The position numbers were made by a program, and so were the translations under genes. This document shows, in pieces, positions 16,691 through 25,202 of a stretch of DNA of 64,000 nt; position 1 is the stretch's first letter, and each line of letters begins with the position of its first letter. This stretch comes from Streptomyces sp. CB02400 (lineage in GTDB: Bacteria; Actinomycetota; Actinomycetes; Streptomycetales; Streptomycetaceae). The notes below the pieces were generated by a model. That model was not told the origin of the DNA, did no database searches, and saw nothing but the letters and a program-made list of their open reading frames with translations. The stretch is from the NCBI RefSeq assembly GCF_001905725.1, contig NZ_LIWB01000012.1, forward strand, positions 219,713-283,712. Direction: 5' to 3'.

Positions 16691-17327
16691 GTGTCGCTAT
16701 GGCCTGCGTCACTCTTCCTGCCCGGGGCTTGTACGGGCCCACACAGTCGACTTCGCCGCCTCGCGCACGACATCACCAGGCCGAAGACCAGGGCGCCACG
16801 CGGCAGCGGCTCCGCACCGACCTGGATACCGGGGACGGTGGTCCCCAGAAGCACGACCTCGATCAACGGGACGCACAGCAGCACGCCGCCGAGGACCCGC
16901 CGACCGGTGCCGCAGCACACGGCCAGAGCGGCGACGCCGGCGAGACCGGCGAGACCGGCGAGACCGGCACAGGAAGTGACCGGCTTCGTACCGGGCGGTG
17001 TGAACGAACCTGCTCGGCAGGCAGCAGATCTCGTTCACACTCAACCGGATCAGGCCGCGGCCGTCTCCTCCCTTTTCACCGGTGCTGGTCCGAACGACTG
17101 TCAGGCAGACGGCGGCCATGGCCAGGATGATGGGCCGGCACCAGGCCGGGTACCGGCGTACTCGGCGGTGGTCCGGGCCGGCCCCGTTCTTCGAGGCCGA
17201 CGGCCGCCGCCACTCGACCTGAACCGAAGAGCAGGCCCTCCACCCGAGGAACGGGTGTGATCACGACATCGGAGCGCGCACGAAAACTCCTGTGCACCGC
17301 CTCGCACACCTCTGCGATCATCCCCGA
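16691..17327. other. Intergenic region with no supported gene
   Basis: A minus-strand frame from about 17030 to 16700 encodes hydrophobic stretches (GGVLLCVPLIEVVLLGTTVP; ALVFGLVMS), preceded by a threefold GLA repeat (codons GCC-GGT-CTC). It runs into the TetR operator and has a stop just upstream, so it is probably a decayed membrane protein. The plus strand shows a short inverted repeat, GTGTGAACGA / TCGTTCACAC, at about 16999-17041, which could be a regulator site or small hairpin. Confidence 0.35.
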
Positions 17328-19499
17328 ATGGCGCACAGTCTCGAATCGCTGGTCATCCGGCACACCCACCGCCTTCCCTCCCCCCAGGGCTCCGCGGGCG
17401 AAGGAGCCACCGCCGCACGGCAGTTCGACGCGGCGTTGGCATCCGTGGGCTTCAAGCTCTCGGCGAAGCTGCTGGAGCGGCTGTCCGGGCTGTCCGAGGC
17501 CGCGGTCGTGCACACCGCCAAGCGGACGCTGCGCACCGTGAGCGAGATGGTGGGCGACCACGTCCGGCACAACTCGTACTTCATCGACTTTCCGGCGAAC
17601 GTGCCGGACACCGAAGAGTTCTGGATGCGGTGTGTGACGGAGGCGCTCGTCGACGACACGTCGCGGAAGAACGTGCTGACGCAGCTGGCACACGGGGTGC
17701 TGGACCTGCTCAGCCTCCCCACGTACGGCCGCTACCAGCACACCTACGAGGAGATGCTCGCGGCGCAGGACGAGCTGATCGCCTCGGCGGGCGACCGGGT
17801 GACCGTCCTGCACCTCGGGCGGGACCTGGACGACGAACTCACGGACCTGTACCTGGCCTTGGCGGGCAGTACGACGCCACTGGGCGAGGACCACCTGCGC
17901 GACCTCGGGATCCTCGCCGAACGGTGCGCGCTCGGTCCCCAGCCGGAGCCGATCCCGGTCCGGGAGAACCGGGCGGTCGTCAACAAGGCCCGTCTCGCTG
18001 TCGGCGCGGACCTCCTGCTGGACACCGTCACCGATGTGCTGCGGCTGGCCTGCGCGCTGTCGGGCGGCGACGTGACGCTGCAGGAGCCGACCCGGTTCCG
18101 GGTCCTCCCGCGGCCGGCCCGCCGTGCGCTGCTCGCGGGCCTCGACGCCGTGGTCGCGGCGAACCCCGCCAAACTGGCCGACGTGCACGCGCACCGCGAG
18201 CCCTTCAAGCGGCTCGGTGAGCGTCTCCACCCGCACGAGTACCCGCGCTGGCCGCACGCCGCCGATGTGTTCGCCGTGGCGCGGGGCGAGAAGGAGGCGC
18301 GGTCCTTCGACAGCCGTGTCGAGGAGCTGCTCGACGAGTTCGACGTCCTCGGCGCGGTACGACTGCTGAAGTCCGCGCCCGGCAAGCTGTTCCGCGCCCT
18401 GGACCTCCTGCTGCGCATCGCCGCCGACCAGGAGCAGCGGGACGCGGTGGTGGCCGCCGCGGTGCGGGTCGCTCCCGAGGTCTCCGGCCGGGTCGTGCTC
18501 TCGGTCCGCGAGCACTTCCAGAACCGGGAGAGTGAGACCGGCGAGCCCCGGATCTTCGTCAATCGCCGGGGCCGTGGCTGGGTCGCCCCCGACGCCCGGC
18601 GGCCGGTGCCCGCCGCCGACCGCGATCGTCTGATCGGCGCCCTCGACGCCGAGATGCGCCGCAGGCTCCCGGTACCGGGCCGGCTGCTGCTCGGCCCCGA
18701 CATCCTCGACGTGGCGCTCCCGCTCAGCGGCAGGGCGACCGCGGCCGGGCTCGGCGTACTGCCGCGAGGTTCACTCTCGGCGGTCGACGGCGAACAACTG
18801 CGTTTCTTCGTGTACTGGAAGGAGACCGGGCACCGGACCGACTACGACCTCTCGGCACTGCTCCTCCACGCCGACTACAGCACCGACTCCTGGCTCTCCT
18901 ACACGTCCCTCAAGGCTGTCGGGGGCGAGCACTCGGGAGATGTCACCGAAGCACCCGACGGGGCCTCGGAATTCATCAACCTGTCCCTGGACCGGGTACG
19001 CAGCGCATTCGTCGTTCCGCAGGTCAACATCTACGCGGGCGAGGGCTTCGAGGAGGTCGAGGAGTCGTTCTTCGGTTTCATGCTGCGCGACGGTGAGCAG
19101 CGAGGCCGGCCGTTCGAGCCGCGCACGGTACGCATGAAGTCGGAGCTTCGCGGGGTGGGCCGAGTGGCGCTGCCACTGGTGTTCCGGCGCGGGGACGACG
19201 GCCGGTGGCACGCGAAGTGGCTGCACCTGTATCTGAAGGGCATCTCGTCGGCCAACCGGGTCGAGGAGAACCAGGTGTCGGTGTCCAAGGTGGTGCGCGC
19301 CGTCGTGGAGCGCGAGCATCTGACGGTGCGGTACCTGATCGACCTGATGTCCGGCGACACCACGGCCGTGGAACTGTGGGACGGCGGGCCGGTCCCGGAC
19401 GAACCCGTGATGTACATCGGTCTCGAACGTCCCGAAGGACTGCACCCGGACTCCCGGGTCATCACCCTTGAGAATCTGCGCGACTTGATCCCGGGCTGA
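17328..19499 (+). CDS. Large protein with a C-terminal TerD-like domain
   Basis: 723 residues from ATG (MAHSLESLVIRHTHRLPS); no clear RBS. Residues 1-450 are mostly helical and unrecognised. The C-terminal part, about 480-680, resembles a TerD/CABP fold: LRFFVYWKETGHRTDYDLSA, LLLHADY, GGEHSGDVTEAPDGASEFIN, and LDRVRSAFVVPQVNIYAGEG. TerD proteins bind calcium through Asp-rich loops, and several acidic positions (DYDLS, GDVT) are kept. TerD-family proteins occur in tellurium/stress-resistance gene sets. No other ter gene lies nearby. A strong terminator follows at 19591. Confidence 0.75.
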   Translation: MAHSLESLVIRHTHRLPSPQGSAGEGATAARQFDAALASVGFKLSAKLLERLSGLSEAAVVHTAKRTLRTVSEMVGDHVRHNSYFIDFPANVPDTEEFWMRCVTEALVDDTSRKNVLTQLAHGVLDLLSLPTYGRYQHTYEEMLAAQDELIASAGDRVTVLHLGRDLDDELTDLYLALAGSTTPLGEDHLRDLGILAERCALGPQPEPIPVRENRAVVNKARLAVGADLLLDTVTDVLRLACALSGGDVTLQEPTRFRVLPRPARRALLAGLDAVVAANPAKLADVHAHREPFKRLGERLHPHEYPRWPHAADVFAVARGEKEARSFDSRVEELLDEFDVLGAVRLLKSAPGKLFRALDLLLRIAADQEQRDAVVAAAVRVAPEVSGRVVLSVREHFQNRESETGEPRIFVNRRGRGWVAPDARRPVPAADRDRLIGALDAEMRRRLPVPGRLLLGPDILDVALPLSGRATAAGLGVLPRGSLSAVDGEQLRFFVYWKETGHRTDYDLSALLLHADYSTDSWLSYTSLKAVGGEHSGDVTEAPDGASEFINLSLDRVRSAFVVPQVNIYAGEGFEEVEESFFGFMLRDGEQRGRPFEPRTVRMKSELRGVGRVALPLVFRRGDDGRWHAKWLHLYLKGISSANRVEENQVSVSKVVRAVVEREHLTVRYLIDLMSGDTTAVELWDGGPVPDEPVMYIGLERPEGLHPDSRVITLENLRDLIPG

Positions 19500-19590
19500 G
19501 TGCTAGCCTTACCCAAGGCGAGGCCATGAAAGGGCTTCCTTCTCAACTCCTTTCTGAAACAAGTTCTTTCGCTTCCCTCGACGTCGCTTC

Positions 19591-19636
19591 GGGCGGCGCC
19601 CGCGCGGTGAGTGCGGGCGCCGCCCGAGCCGTTTTT
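19591..19636 (+). terminator. Rho-independent terminator
   Basis: Thirteen-base arms GGGCGGCGCCCGC (19591-19603) and GCGGGCGCCGCCC (19613-19625), a nine-base loop, then GAGCCGTTTTT. It lies 92 bases after the TerD-like gene. The remainder of 19500-19834 shows no supported gene; a short minus-strand frame starting at 19681 reads through the hairpin and is not believed. Confidence 0.85.
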
Positions 19637-19834
19637 CACGGTCTGTTCCGCGTAGTCGTAGTCGAAGAGCACGGCGTGCACCAGCAGCGGGACGACTCAT
19701 GCCCAACCAACGACGAATCTCCGACCCAGGTCGCTGGCGGCGGTCCTTTCTCCCGCCACCGGCCAGAGTCCATGCTCACCCACCCCGAACCAGACGATCA
19801 CGTTCGGAAAGCGGATGACGTCTAGGTTGGGGTC

Positions 19835-20710
19835 ATGAGTGACAGCACTCCTTTGGGAGATTTCCTCAGAGCACGGCGCGAAACCATCAAACCGCAGGAC
19901 GTGGGCCTGCCGGAGCACGGGCGCAGGCGGGTGCCGGGGCTGCGCCGTGAGGAGGTCGCCGTGCTCGCGGGCGTGAGCTCCGACTACTACACGCGCCTGG
20001 AACAGGGCCGGGAGGCCAGTCCGTCGCCCCAGGTGATCGACGCGATCGCCGCCGCCCTCCGCCTCGACGACGAGGCGCACGACCACCTGCGCAGACTCAC
20101 CCGGGCGCCCCAGGAGCGCCGCAGCGTTCCGGCCGGTCACGACGGGATCAGCCCCCAGCTTCTGCGGCTGATCGACAGCTGGCCCGACACCCCCGCCTTC
20201 GTCCTGGGACCGGCCCTGGACGTCCTGGCGCACAACGCGCTCGCCGCGGCCCTGCACAGCGGATTCCAGCGGTTCGACAACCTGGCCCGCATGGTCTTCC
20301 TGGACTCGGCCGGGCGTACCTTCTACCGGGACTGGGACAAGGCCGCGAACTCGTGCGTGGCCGAACTGCGCGCGGCCTATGGACACGCCCCCGACTCCCC
20401 GCGGATCGCCGAGGTTGTTGACACGCTCTGCGTGAAGAGCCCCGAATTCTCCGAGCTGTGGGCACGACATGAGGTGAAGGGCAAGACCCAACAGGCGAAG
20501 TACCTGGTACACCCCGAGGTCGGCGCTCTGGACATCCAGTTCTCGGCCTTCACCGTCAACGGTGCCCCGCATCAGCAGCTGGTCGTCTACCAGGCCGAGC
20601 CGGCGAGTGCCACCGCGGCTGCCTTCGCCGAACTTCGGCCCGGTGCCGGCCGAAGGGGATCCGGGCAGGTGGTACGGCGGGAGTCAGGCCTGGCTCTCAG
20701 CGACACCTGA
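19835..20710 (+). CDS. XRE regulator with MmyB-like ligand domain
   Basis: 291 residues. Residues 5-70 are a Cro/C1-type helix-turn-helix (GLRREEVAVLAGVSSDYYTR, LEQGREASPSPQVIDAIAAA). Residues 100-270 are the MmyB-like domain (LLRLIDSWPDTPAFVLGPALD; ARMVFLDSAGRTFYRDWDKA), which in solved relatives binds a fatty acid. A TAGGTT -10-like hexamer sits only seven bases before the ATG, so the transcript is probably leaderless. These regulators are usually divergent from a short-chain dehydrogenase; none is seen here, so the partner gene may be lost or elsewhere. Confidence 0.92.
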   Translation: MSDSTPLGDFLRARRETIKPQDVGLPEHGRRRVPGLRREEVAVLAGVSSDYYTRLEQGREASPSPQVIDAIAAALRLDDEAHDHLRRLTRAPQERRSVPAGHDGISPQLLRLIDSWPDTPAFVLGPALDVLAHNALAAALHSGFQRFDNLARMVFLDSAGRTFYRDWDKAANSCVAELRAAYGHAPDSPRIAEVVDTLCVKSPEFSELWARHEVKGKTQQAKYLVHPEVGALDIQFSAFTVNGAPHQQLVVYQAEPASATAAAFAELRPGAGRRGSGQVVRRESGLALSDT

Positions 20711-21391
20711 CCTGTCGTGTGACCGGCCCGTGGAAGGGGCCCGCGAGCATCCGGGAAATCGCCCCGTTGCATGCGCGGGCTGATGACACTGCCCGTTGCC
20801 CGCGGCGGCGGGGACGGCGAACGGCTCGGGCACGGCAGGCGATCGTAGGCACGACGATCCCGCTGACGTCGATGCCGGCGGGGGCGAGCGACGGCGAAGG
20901 CGATCGGCGACGCGCCGGTTGTGGCCGCGCGTGGTCTTGCTGCGCAGATCGGCGGTGTGCGGACCGCGGAGCTCGGGAACGTCCCGGCTGAGGGGGCCCT
21001 GACGGCAGCCGGCTCCGCCGACGCCGCGGTTCCGCCTCCGTGTCCTTCCGCCTCTGCTCATGGGCGTCCCTGCGGTGGCTCGCTCCCGCAGGAAGGGTCC
21101 GCCAGCCTGCTGACGGGCCCTTCCTGCTCGTTCGGAGCAGGGCTCTCCGCTTGTAGGCAGGCCGACGGCGTGAGTACAGGGCACATCGCATTGAGCCCTG
21201 ACCATGTCACGACCGGGCCGTGTGGCACGGCCTGAAGCGGTCGCCGTCCCACGGACGTCGCCGCGAGCGTGCGTCCGCCGCTTGAGCCGTTCCGCCGGCG
21301 GGCATGTCGCACCTCGCGCCGTCGGCCGCCCGCTCCTGACGCCGGTGCCCGCGACGAGGAGCGGACCTCGGCGGGAATCCCGCGTGACCTG
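20711..21391. other. Intergenic region with one hairpin, no supported gene
   Basis: 681 bases in which every long frame is Arg/Pro-rich and looks like a shadow of GC-rich DNA. A ten-base inverted repeat, GCAGGAAGGG (21088-21097) and CCCTTCCTGC (21118-21127), could form a terminator-like hairpin between the XRE gene and the convergent Atu4866-type gene, although no T-run follows. Confidence 0.4.
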
Positions 21392-21691
21392 TCAGCCGCG
21401 CGACGGGACGTCTCCCCGCCGGCCGCGATCGTCATCCTCGCGGTAGAGCACCAGGTGTTCGTGGAAGAGGACACCGTCGCGGACGTCGCCGGTGGCGGTG
21501 AAGCCGGTGTCGTCGACGTAGTCGATGTGGTCACCGGTGACGGTGTAGCGGCCGGTGTAGGCGCTCTGACGTTTTCCGCGGGCCTCGTCGTAGCGGCCGT
21601 TCGGCAGTAGTTCCTGGCGGATGAATCCGTCCGCGGTCACCCACGTCCCGACGTACGGGTGCGGGGCGCGGGGCGTGTCGTTGCTGGTCAT
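21392..21691 (-). CDS. Atu4866-domain protein
   Basis: 99 residues from ATG (MTSNDTPRAPHPYVGTWVTA). The sequence follows the Atu4866 family: YVGTWVTADGFIRQELLPNG, RYDEARG, SAYTGRYTVTGDHIDYVDDT, GFTATGDVRDGVL, ending HLVLYRE. The fold is a small beta-barrel (lipocalin-like) and the biochemical function is unknown. In many genomes such genes sit next to short-chain dehydrogenases and XRE/MmyB regulators, and here the XRE gene is 0.7 kb away on the other strand, which may be the trace of that arrangement. Confidence 0.85.
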   Translation of the reverse strand: MTSNDTPRAPHPYVGTWVTADGFIRQELLPNGRYDEARGKRQSAYTGRYTVTGDHIDYVDDTGFTATGDVRDGVLFHEHLVLYREDDDRGRRGDVPSRG

Positions 21692-22115
21692 GGCTCCACT
21701 TTCGAGCCCGCGAAGGGAAGGGGCCAGGCCGCCGTCTCCCCCGGTGCGGACTTCCTGGGGGTCGCGCACCCACGATCGCGGGCGGAACGGCGCGGCGAAA
21801 CGAGGGTGCCGGGACAGACGAGCCTCTTGAATGCGGTGAACCGGGAACGTGAGCGACCAGACCCCTCCCGCCGGTGGCCGTGACATCACCCCTACCGGCG
21901 GACGGCACCGACTCGCCGTTCTCCGCACCGGCAGCCCGTCCGGAGCCGCCCCGTGGCCCCGTCACGAGCAGCGGGGCCGGTCATGGGTGCGCCACACCTG
22001 GGAAAACGGTGCCCTGGTCGCCGTGGCCCGGGCCGGCCAAGACTGAAAACCGGGCAGCACCGGCGCCGCAGACAACCCACCACCCCCTTCCCACGTCACG
22101 GAAAGCAGATCCCTC
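21692..22115. other. Intergenic region between divergent genes
   Basis: 424 bases. A GTG-initiated frame at 21849-22046 encodes 65 residues ending SWVRHTWENGALVAVARAGQD-like sequence; it has coding-like composition at its end but no recognised domain, and I do not call it. The ATG of the downstream amidohydrolase is preceded by ACGGAAAGCAG, a fair RBS. Confidence 0.35.
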
Positions 22116-23507
22116 ATGAACGTCGACGACACCACCGGCGCGGCCGTCCTCGAACAGCTCCGACGCCGCCCCGCGGACGAACGGCGCATCCTGTTCACCG
22201 GCGCGACCGTCGTCACCATGGACCCCGACCTCGGTGTCCTGCACAACGCCGACCTGCTCGTCGAGGGCGACACCATCACCGCCGTCGGCCCCCACCTCGA
22301 CGCCGGCGACGCCGTGGTCGTCGACGCTGCCGGCACCGTCCTCAGCCCCGGCTTCGTCGACACCCACCGGCACGCCTGGGAGACCCAACTGCGCCGGACC
22401 ATGCCGGACGTCGACGACCTCGGCGCCTACGTCATGTCCACCCTGGCCGGCTACGCCACGGTCTACCGGCCCGAGGACATGTACATCGGCACCAGGCTGG
22501 CCGCCCTCACCGCGATCGACAGCGGCATCACGACCATGCTCGACTTCTCCCACAACTCCCGCACCCCCGAACACTCCGACGCCGCCGTCGAGGCCCTCCT
22601 CGACACCGGCATCCGCGGCGTGCACGCCTCCATGGGCCCGCACTTCGGCGACTGGGACAAGCAGTGGCCCGGTGACCTGACCCGCCTCAAGGAGCAGTAC
22701 TTCAGCACCGACGACCAGCTGCTGACCCTGCGCCTGGCGACGCTCGCCACCGACGAGATCGCCGGCCCGGCGCTCGCCTACGGTCCCGACCTCGCCCGCG
22801 TCGCCAAGGACCTGGGCATCGGAGTGAACGTGGACGCGGTCTTCGGCACGGCCTCCTCGGACGCGATCCTGCGCTGGGCCGAGGACGGCCTCCTCAGCGC
22901 AGACGTCACCCTCATCCATGCCACCGGACTGACCCCCGAAGCATGGAGGGCGATGGGGGAGACCGGCACCACTGTGGCCCTGGCCCCCACCTCCGACGCC
23001 CAGATCGGCCTGGAGACCGCGATCCCCGCCGTCGACGAGGCCTTGTCCGTCGGCATCCGCCCGGGACTGAGCATCGACGTCGAAGTAGCCCTGGCCAGCG
23101 ACATGTTCACGCAGATGCGGGCCCTGCACGCCATCCAGCGGATGCGGGCCGTCAACGCCGCCCACGGCACCGACCGGCAGCCCCGCCGCATCACCACCCA
23201 CGACGTCCTGGACTTCGCCACCCTCCAGGGCGCCCGCGCCAACGGCCTGGCCGCCGTCACCGGCTCGCTCACCCCGGGCAAGAAGGCCGACCTGCTGGTC
23301 ATCCAGGCCGAGGACCTCAACAACATGCCGCTCAACGACCCGATCGGCACCGTCGTACTGGGCTCCGACGCCCGCAACATCAGCACCGTGCTCATAGGCG
23401 GCGAACCCCGCAAATGGAACGGCCACGTCCTCCACGTCGACCTGCCCGCCCTGCGCCGCGAGGTCCACGCCTCGCGCGAGTACGTGTTGAACACCCCGGC
23501 TGCCTGA
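22116..23507 (+). CDS. Amidohydrolase of the ATZ/TRZ-cytosine deaminase type
   Basis: 463 residues. The N-terminal beta-sandwich (ILFTGATVVTMDPD) leads to the TIM barrel with the first metal motif DTHRHAWETQLRR near residue 83. LIHATGLTPEAW carries a later metal/catalytic histidine. The second sandwich strand follows near GSLTPGKKADLLVIQ. These are hallmarks of the chlorohydrolase/deaminase branch, which hydrolyses C-N or C-Cl bonds on heterocycles, guanine or S-adenosylhomocysteine-like substrates. HRHAW replaces the more common HxH context, so substrate prediction is not safe. There is no signal peptide. It stands alone, followed by transposon debris. Confidence 0.87.
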   Translation: MNVDDTTGAAVLEQLRRRPADERRILFTGATVVTMDPDLGVLHNADLLVEGDTITAVGPHLDAGDAVVVDAAGTVLSPGFVDTHRHAWETQLRRTMPDVDDLGAYVMSTLAGYATVYRPEDMYIGTRLAALTAIDSGITTMLDFSHNSRTPEHSDAAVEALLDTGIRGVHASMGPHFGDWDKQWPGDLTRLKEQYFSTDDQLLTLRLATLATDEIAGPALAYGPDLARVAKDLGIGVNVDAVFGTASSDAILRWAEDGLLSADVTLIHATGLTPEAWRAMGETGTTVALAPTSDAQIGLETAIPAVDEALSVGIRPGLSIDVEVALASDMFTQMRALHAIQRMRAVNAAHGTDRQPRRITTHDVLDFATLQGARANGLAAVTGSLTPGKKADLLVIQAEDLNNMPLNDPIGTVVLGSDARNISTVLIGGEPRKWNGHVLHVDLPALRREVHASREYVLNTPAA

Positions 23508-23610
23508 CTGATCGTTCTCTATTTGTTCGTGGAACCGATCGGGTTCGAGCAGGGGCCTGGGCCGGGGGAGTCGGACTGCGCGGGTGCTTGGCAGAAGGGC
23601 CTCTCGGTAG

Positions 23611-23880
23611 CTCGCGGTTGTCGAATTCAGCGAGGAGCAAGAGGCCCTTGTGCCGAAGTGTCGCGTGGTCGTGGTCGCCGAGTCCAGTTCGTCCGCTCCT
23701 GAGTGTGACTGCCTCGCGCATCGGTTCGGGAGTGCGGCCGACCGGCAGATGATCGACGCGGTGCGCTACCTCGTCGGCATCAGCATCAAGTGGCGGGCGG
23801 TGACTCCGACTTCCTCTCAGCCGCGTGGGATCACGCGCTGCAGAATGTGTCTCGTAGCCTGCGGCGTCCCCATGGGCTGA
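23611..23880 (+). mobile_element. IS5-like transposase N-terminal remnant
   Basis: The frame opens after a TAG at 23608-23610 and runs to 23880. Residues encoded near 23730-23810, SAADRQMIDAVRYLVGISIK then WRAV, match the N-terminal DUF4096 region of IS5-group transposases (RQxIDAxxYLxxxGxxWRxLP). The sequence after that is unrelated. A 10-base inverted repeat, AAGGGCCTCT (23595-23604) and AGAGGCCCTT (23640-23649), brackets the start and may be part of an old element end. Bases 23508-23610 and 23881-24121 show no gene. Confidence 0.55.
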
Positions 23881-24121
23881 GGAGGTGTGTTGGGCAGCGC
23901 GGTGGTGCTGGAGGAGAAGTGGCCGGTCCTGGGCCGACTGAGCGGGCGGCCGGGCGGCCGGGCGGCTGCGAGTGCGGACGGACCCAGGAAGGGCTTCGCG
24001 GACGATCGACGCCTACGCGCGGGGCCCGGCCGAGCCGCCGCGGAACCAATGTGGTCGCACCTGACTCGGGTGCGGCCGCTGCACACCCGGTCGCAGGTTC
24101 GGAAGACACGAGCGCGGTCTG

Positions 24122-24545
24122 GTGCCGCGCTTGGTGAAGCTGCCGTGGGTCCCCAGTGACCAGCAGCGACTCGACCGACTGGACGTTGTCCGCCAAGAGC
24201 CGGTGCGGAACCGGGTGATGCTCACCCTGGCTTACGACGCCGCCTTGCGGCGCGAAGAGCTGTGCTCGCCACGGACCGACGACGTCGATCCGGCCCACCG
24301 GACGCTCAGGATCAGGACGGAGACGACGAAAACCCGTCGCGAGAGCGTGATTCCCCACTCCGCTCCGCCTGGTGTGCTGCTGTCTGGCTACCTCGCGCAT
24401 CGGGCCACGGTCAGCCGGACCCGCGGACCGCTGTTCTGTCGGAGTTGCGCGGCAACCATGGGCAGTAGCTGAGTCCGTGGACCCGGTCGAAGGCGATCCG
24501 CCGCGTCGCGCTGGCTGCCGACCTGCCGCGCTTCTCCCCTCCACA
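24122..24545 (+). pseudogene. Broken tyrosine recombinase (phage integrase family)
   Basis: The frame from 24122 encodes VREEPVRNRVM-like sequence: VVRQEPVRNRVMLTLAYDAA, LRREELCSPRTDDVDPAHRT, then TTKTRRESVIPHSAP and LLSGYLAHRA. This is the N-terminal half of the catalytic domain, with the first catalytic Arg in ALRREEL. The frame breaks near 24437 (RGPLF then CRS); in the next frame the protein continues LSELRGNHGQ, a TAG, then LSPWTRSKAIRRVALAADLP. The C-terminal H-x-x-R and Tyr are missing. It is a dead integrase at the left edge of the debris field. Confidence 0.75.
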
Positions 24546-24559
24546 GGGCCTGCATGGAA

Positions 24560-24690
24560 ACAAGATGTCGCTTTCAAGGAAGGGGCGCAGCAGCAACTTG
24601 CCGTGCGTTTCGGTGTGTTGCTGCAGAATCTGAAGGAGCGGCAGCGGCGGCTGTCGGCGTACGGGGGAACGTGCAGAGGAATGTGGTGTG
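24560..24690 (+). mobile_element. ISAzo13-type transposase N-terminal remnant
   Basis: About 40 codons encode AQQQLAVRFGVLLQNLKERQ then RRLSAY. This matches the start of ISAzo13-family transposases (LAxxFxxLxPHLDERQRRL). No further part of the transposase is found. It abuts the broken integrase on the left and the adenylation-domain fragment on the right, so it marks one of the rearrangement junctions. Confidence 0.5.
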
Positions 24691-24759
24691 TCTGCGTACC
24701 GGTTCGAGGACGCTGCTACCTGACGGAGTGCTACCTGGCCGTGCGCCGGGTGCAGCGCG

Positions 24760-25190
24760 GTCGCCCTGTACCTCCGCAGACCCACACGCCGACGGCGGCG
24801 GGACGACCGACAAGACCGTCGCTGCCGAGGGGACCCAAGACGCCGAGACGGCCCGCGGTCCCGCGACGTACGAGGGTCCGCTGCCCGTCGACCCGGTCTG
24901 CCTGATCTGCGCCTCCGGCACCACCGCCATGCCCAAGGCCGTGGTCTCCACCCACCAGCAGACGCTGTTCGCAGTCCACGCCATCGCCGAGCGCCTGCGC
25001 TACCGCGCCGACGGCGTCGTCGTCGTATATCGCCCCTTGCCGCTGTCCTTCGACTACGGCCTCTGCCAGGTCTTCCTGAGCGCGCTCGCCGGCAGCCACG
25101 TCTGGCTCGGCTCGGCCGCGGAGTCCGGCCCCGCGCTCCTGGCCAACCTCGTGCGCAGCGGTGCCACCGTGCCGCCGGTGTCCGGCCCTG
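24760..25190 (+). pseudogene. Fragment of an AMP-binding (adenylation) enzyme
   Basis: The frame encodes DPVCLICASGTTAMPKAVVS, the A3-type phosphate-binding loop of the ANL superfamily (usually SGSTGxPKxV; here ASGTTAMPK). It continues with RYRADGVVVVYRPLPLSFDY then GLCQVFLSALAGSHVWLG, as in acyl-CoA or amino-acid activating enzymes. The N-terminal third and everything after about 140 residues are absent. It lies directly before a phosphopantetheinyl transferase remnant, so both may come from one lost secondary-metabolite cluster. Confidence 0.65.
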
Positions 25191-25202
25191 CCGGCACCCC
25201 GG

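Noticed and set aside
16465..16920. Minus-strand frame with membrane-like stretches upstream of tetR
   Set aside because: It runs through the TetR operator and into the TetR gene in another frame, and has a stop just upstream; at most a decayed gene.
19502..19520. Possible iron-box-like sequence (GCTAGCCTTACCC) after the TerD-like gene
   Set aside because: It matches only part of the DmdR/IdeR consensus, lies downstream of a gene and faces no start codon.
19031..19681. Minus-strand frame beginning MHAVLFDYDYAEQTVKNGSG
   Set aside because: It reads through a strong terminator hairpin and then antisense to the TerD-like gene; no RBS or domain.
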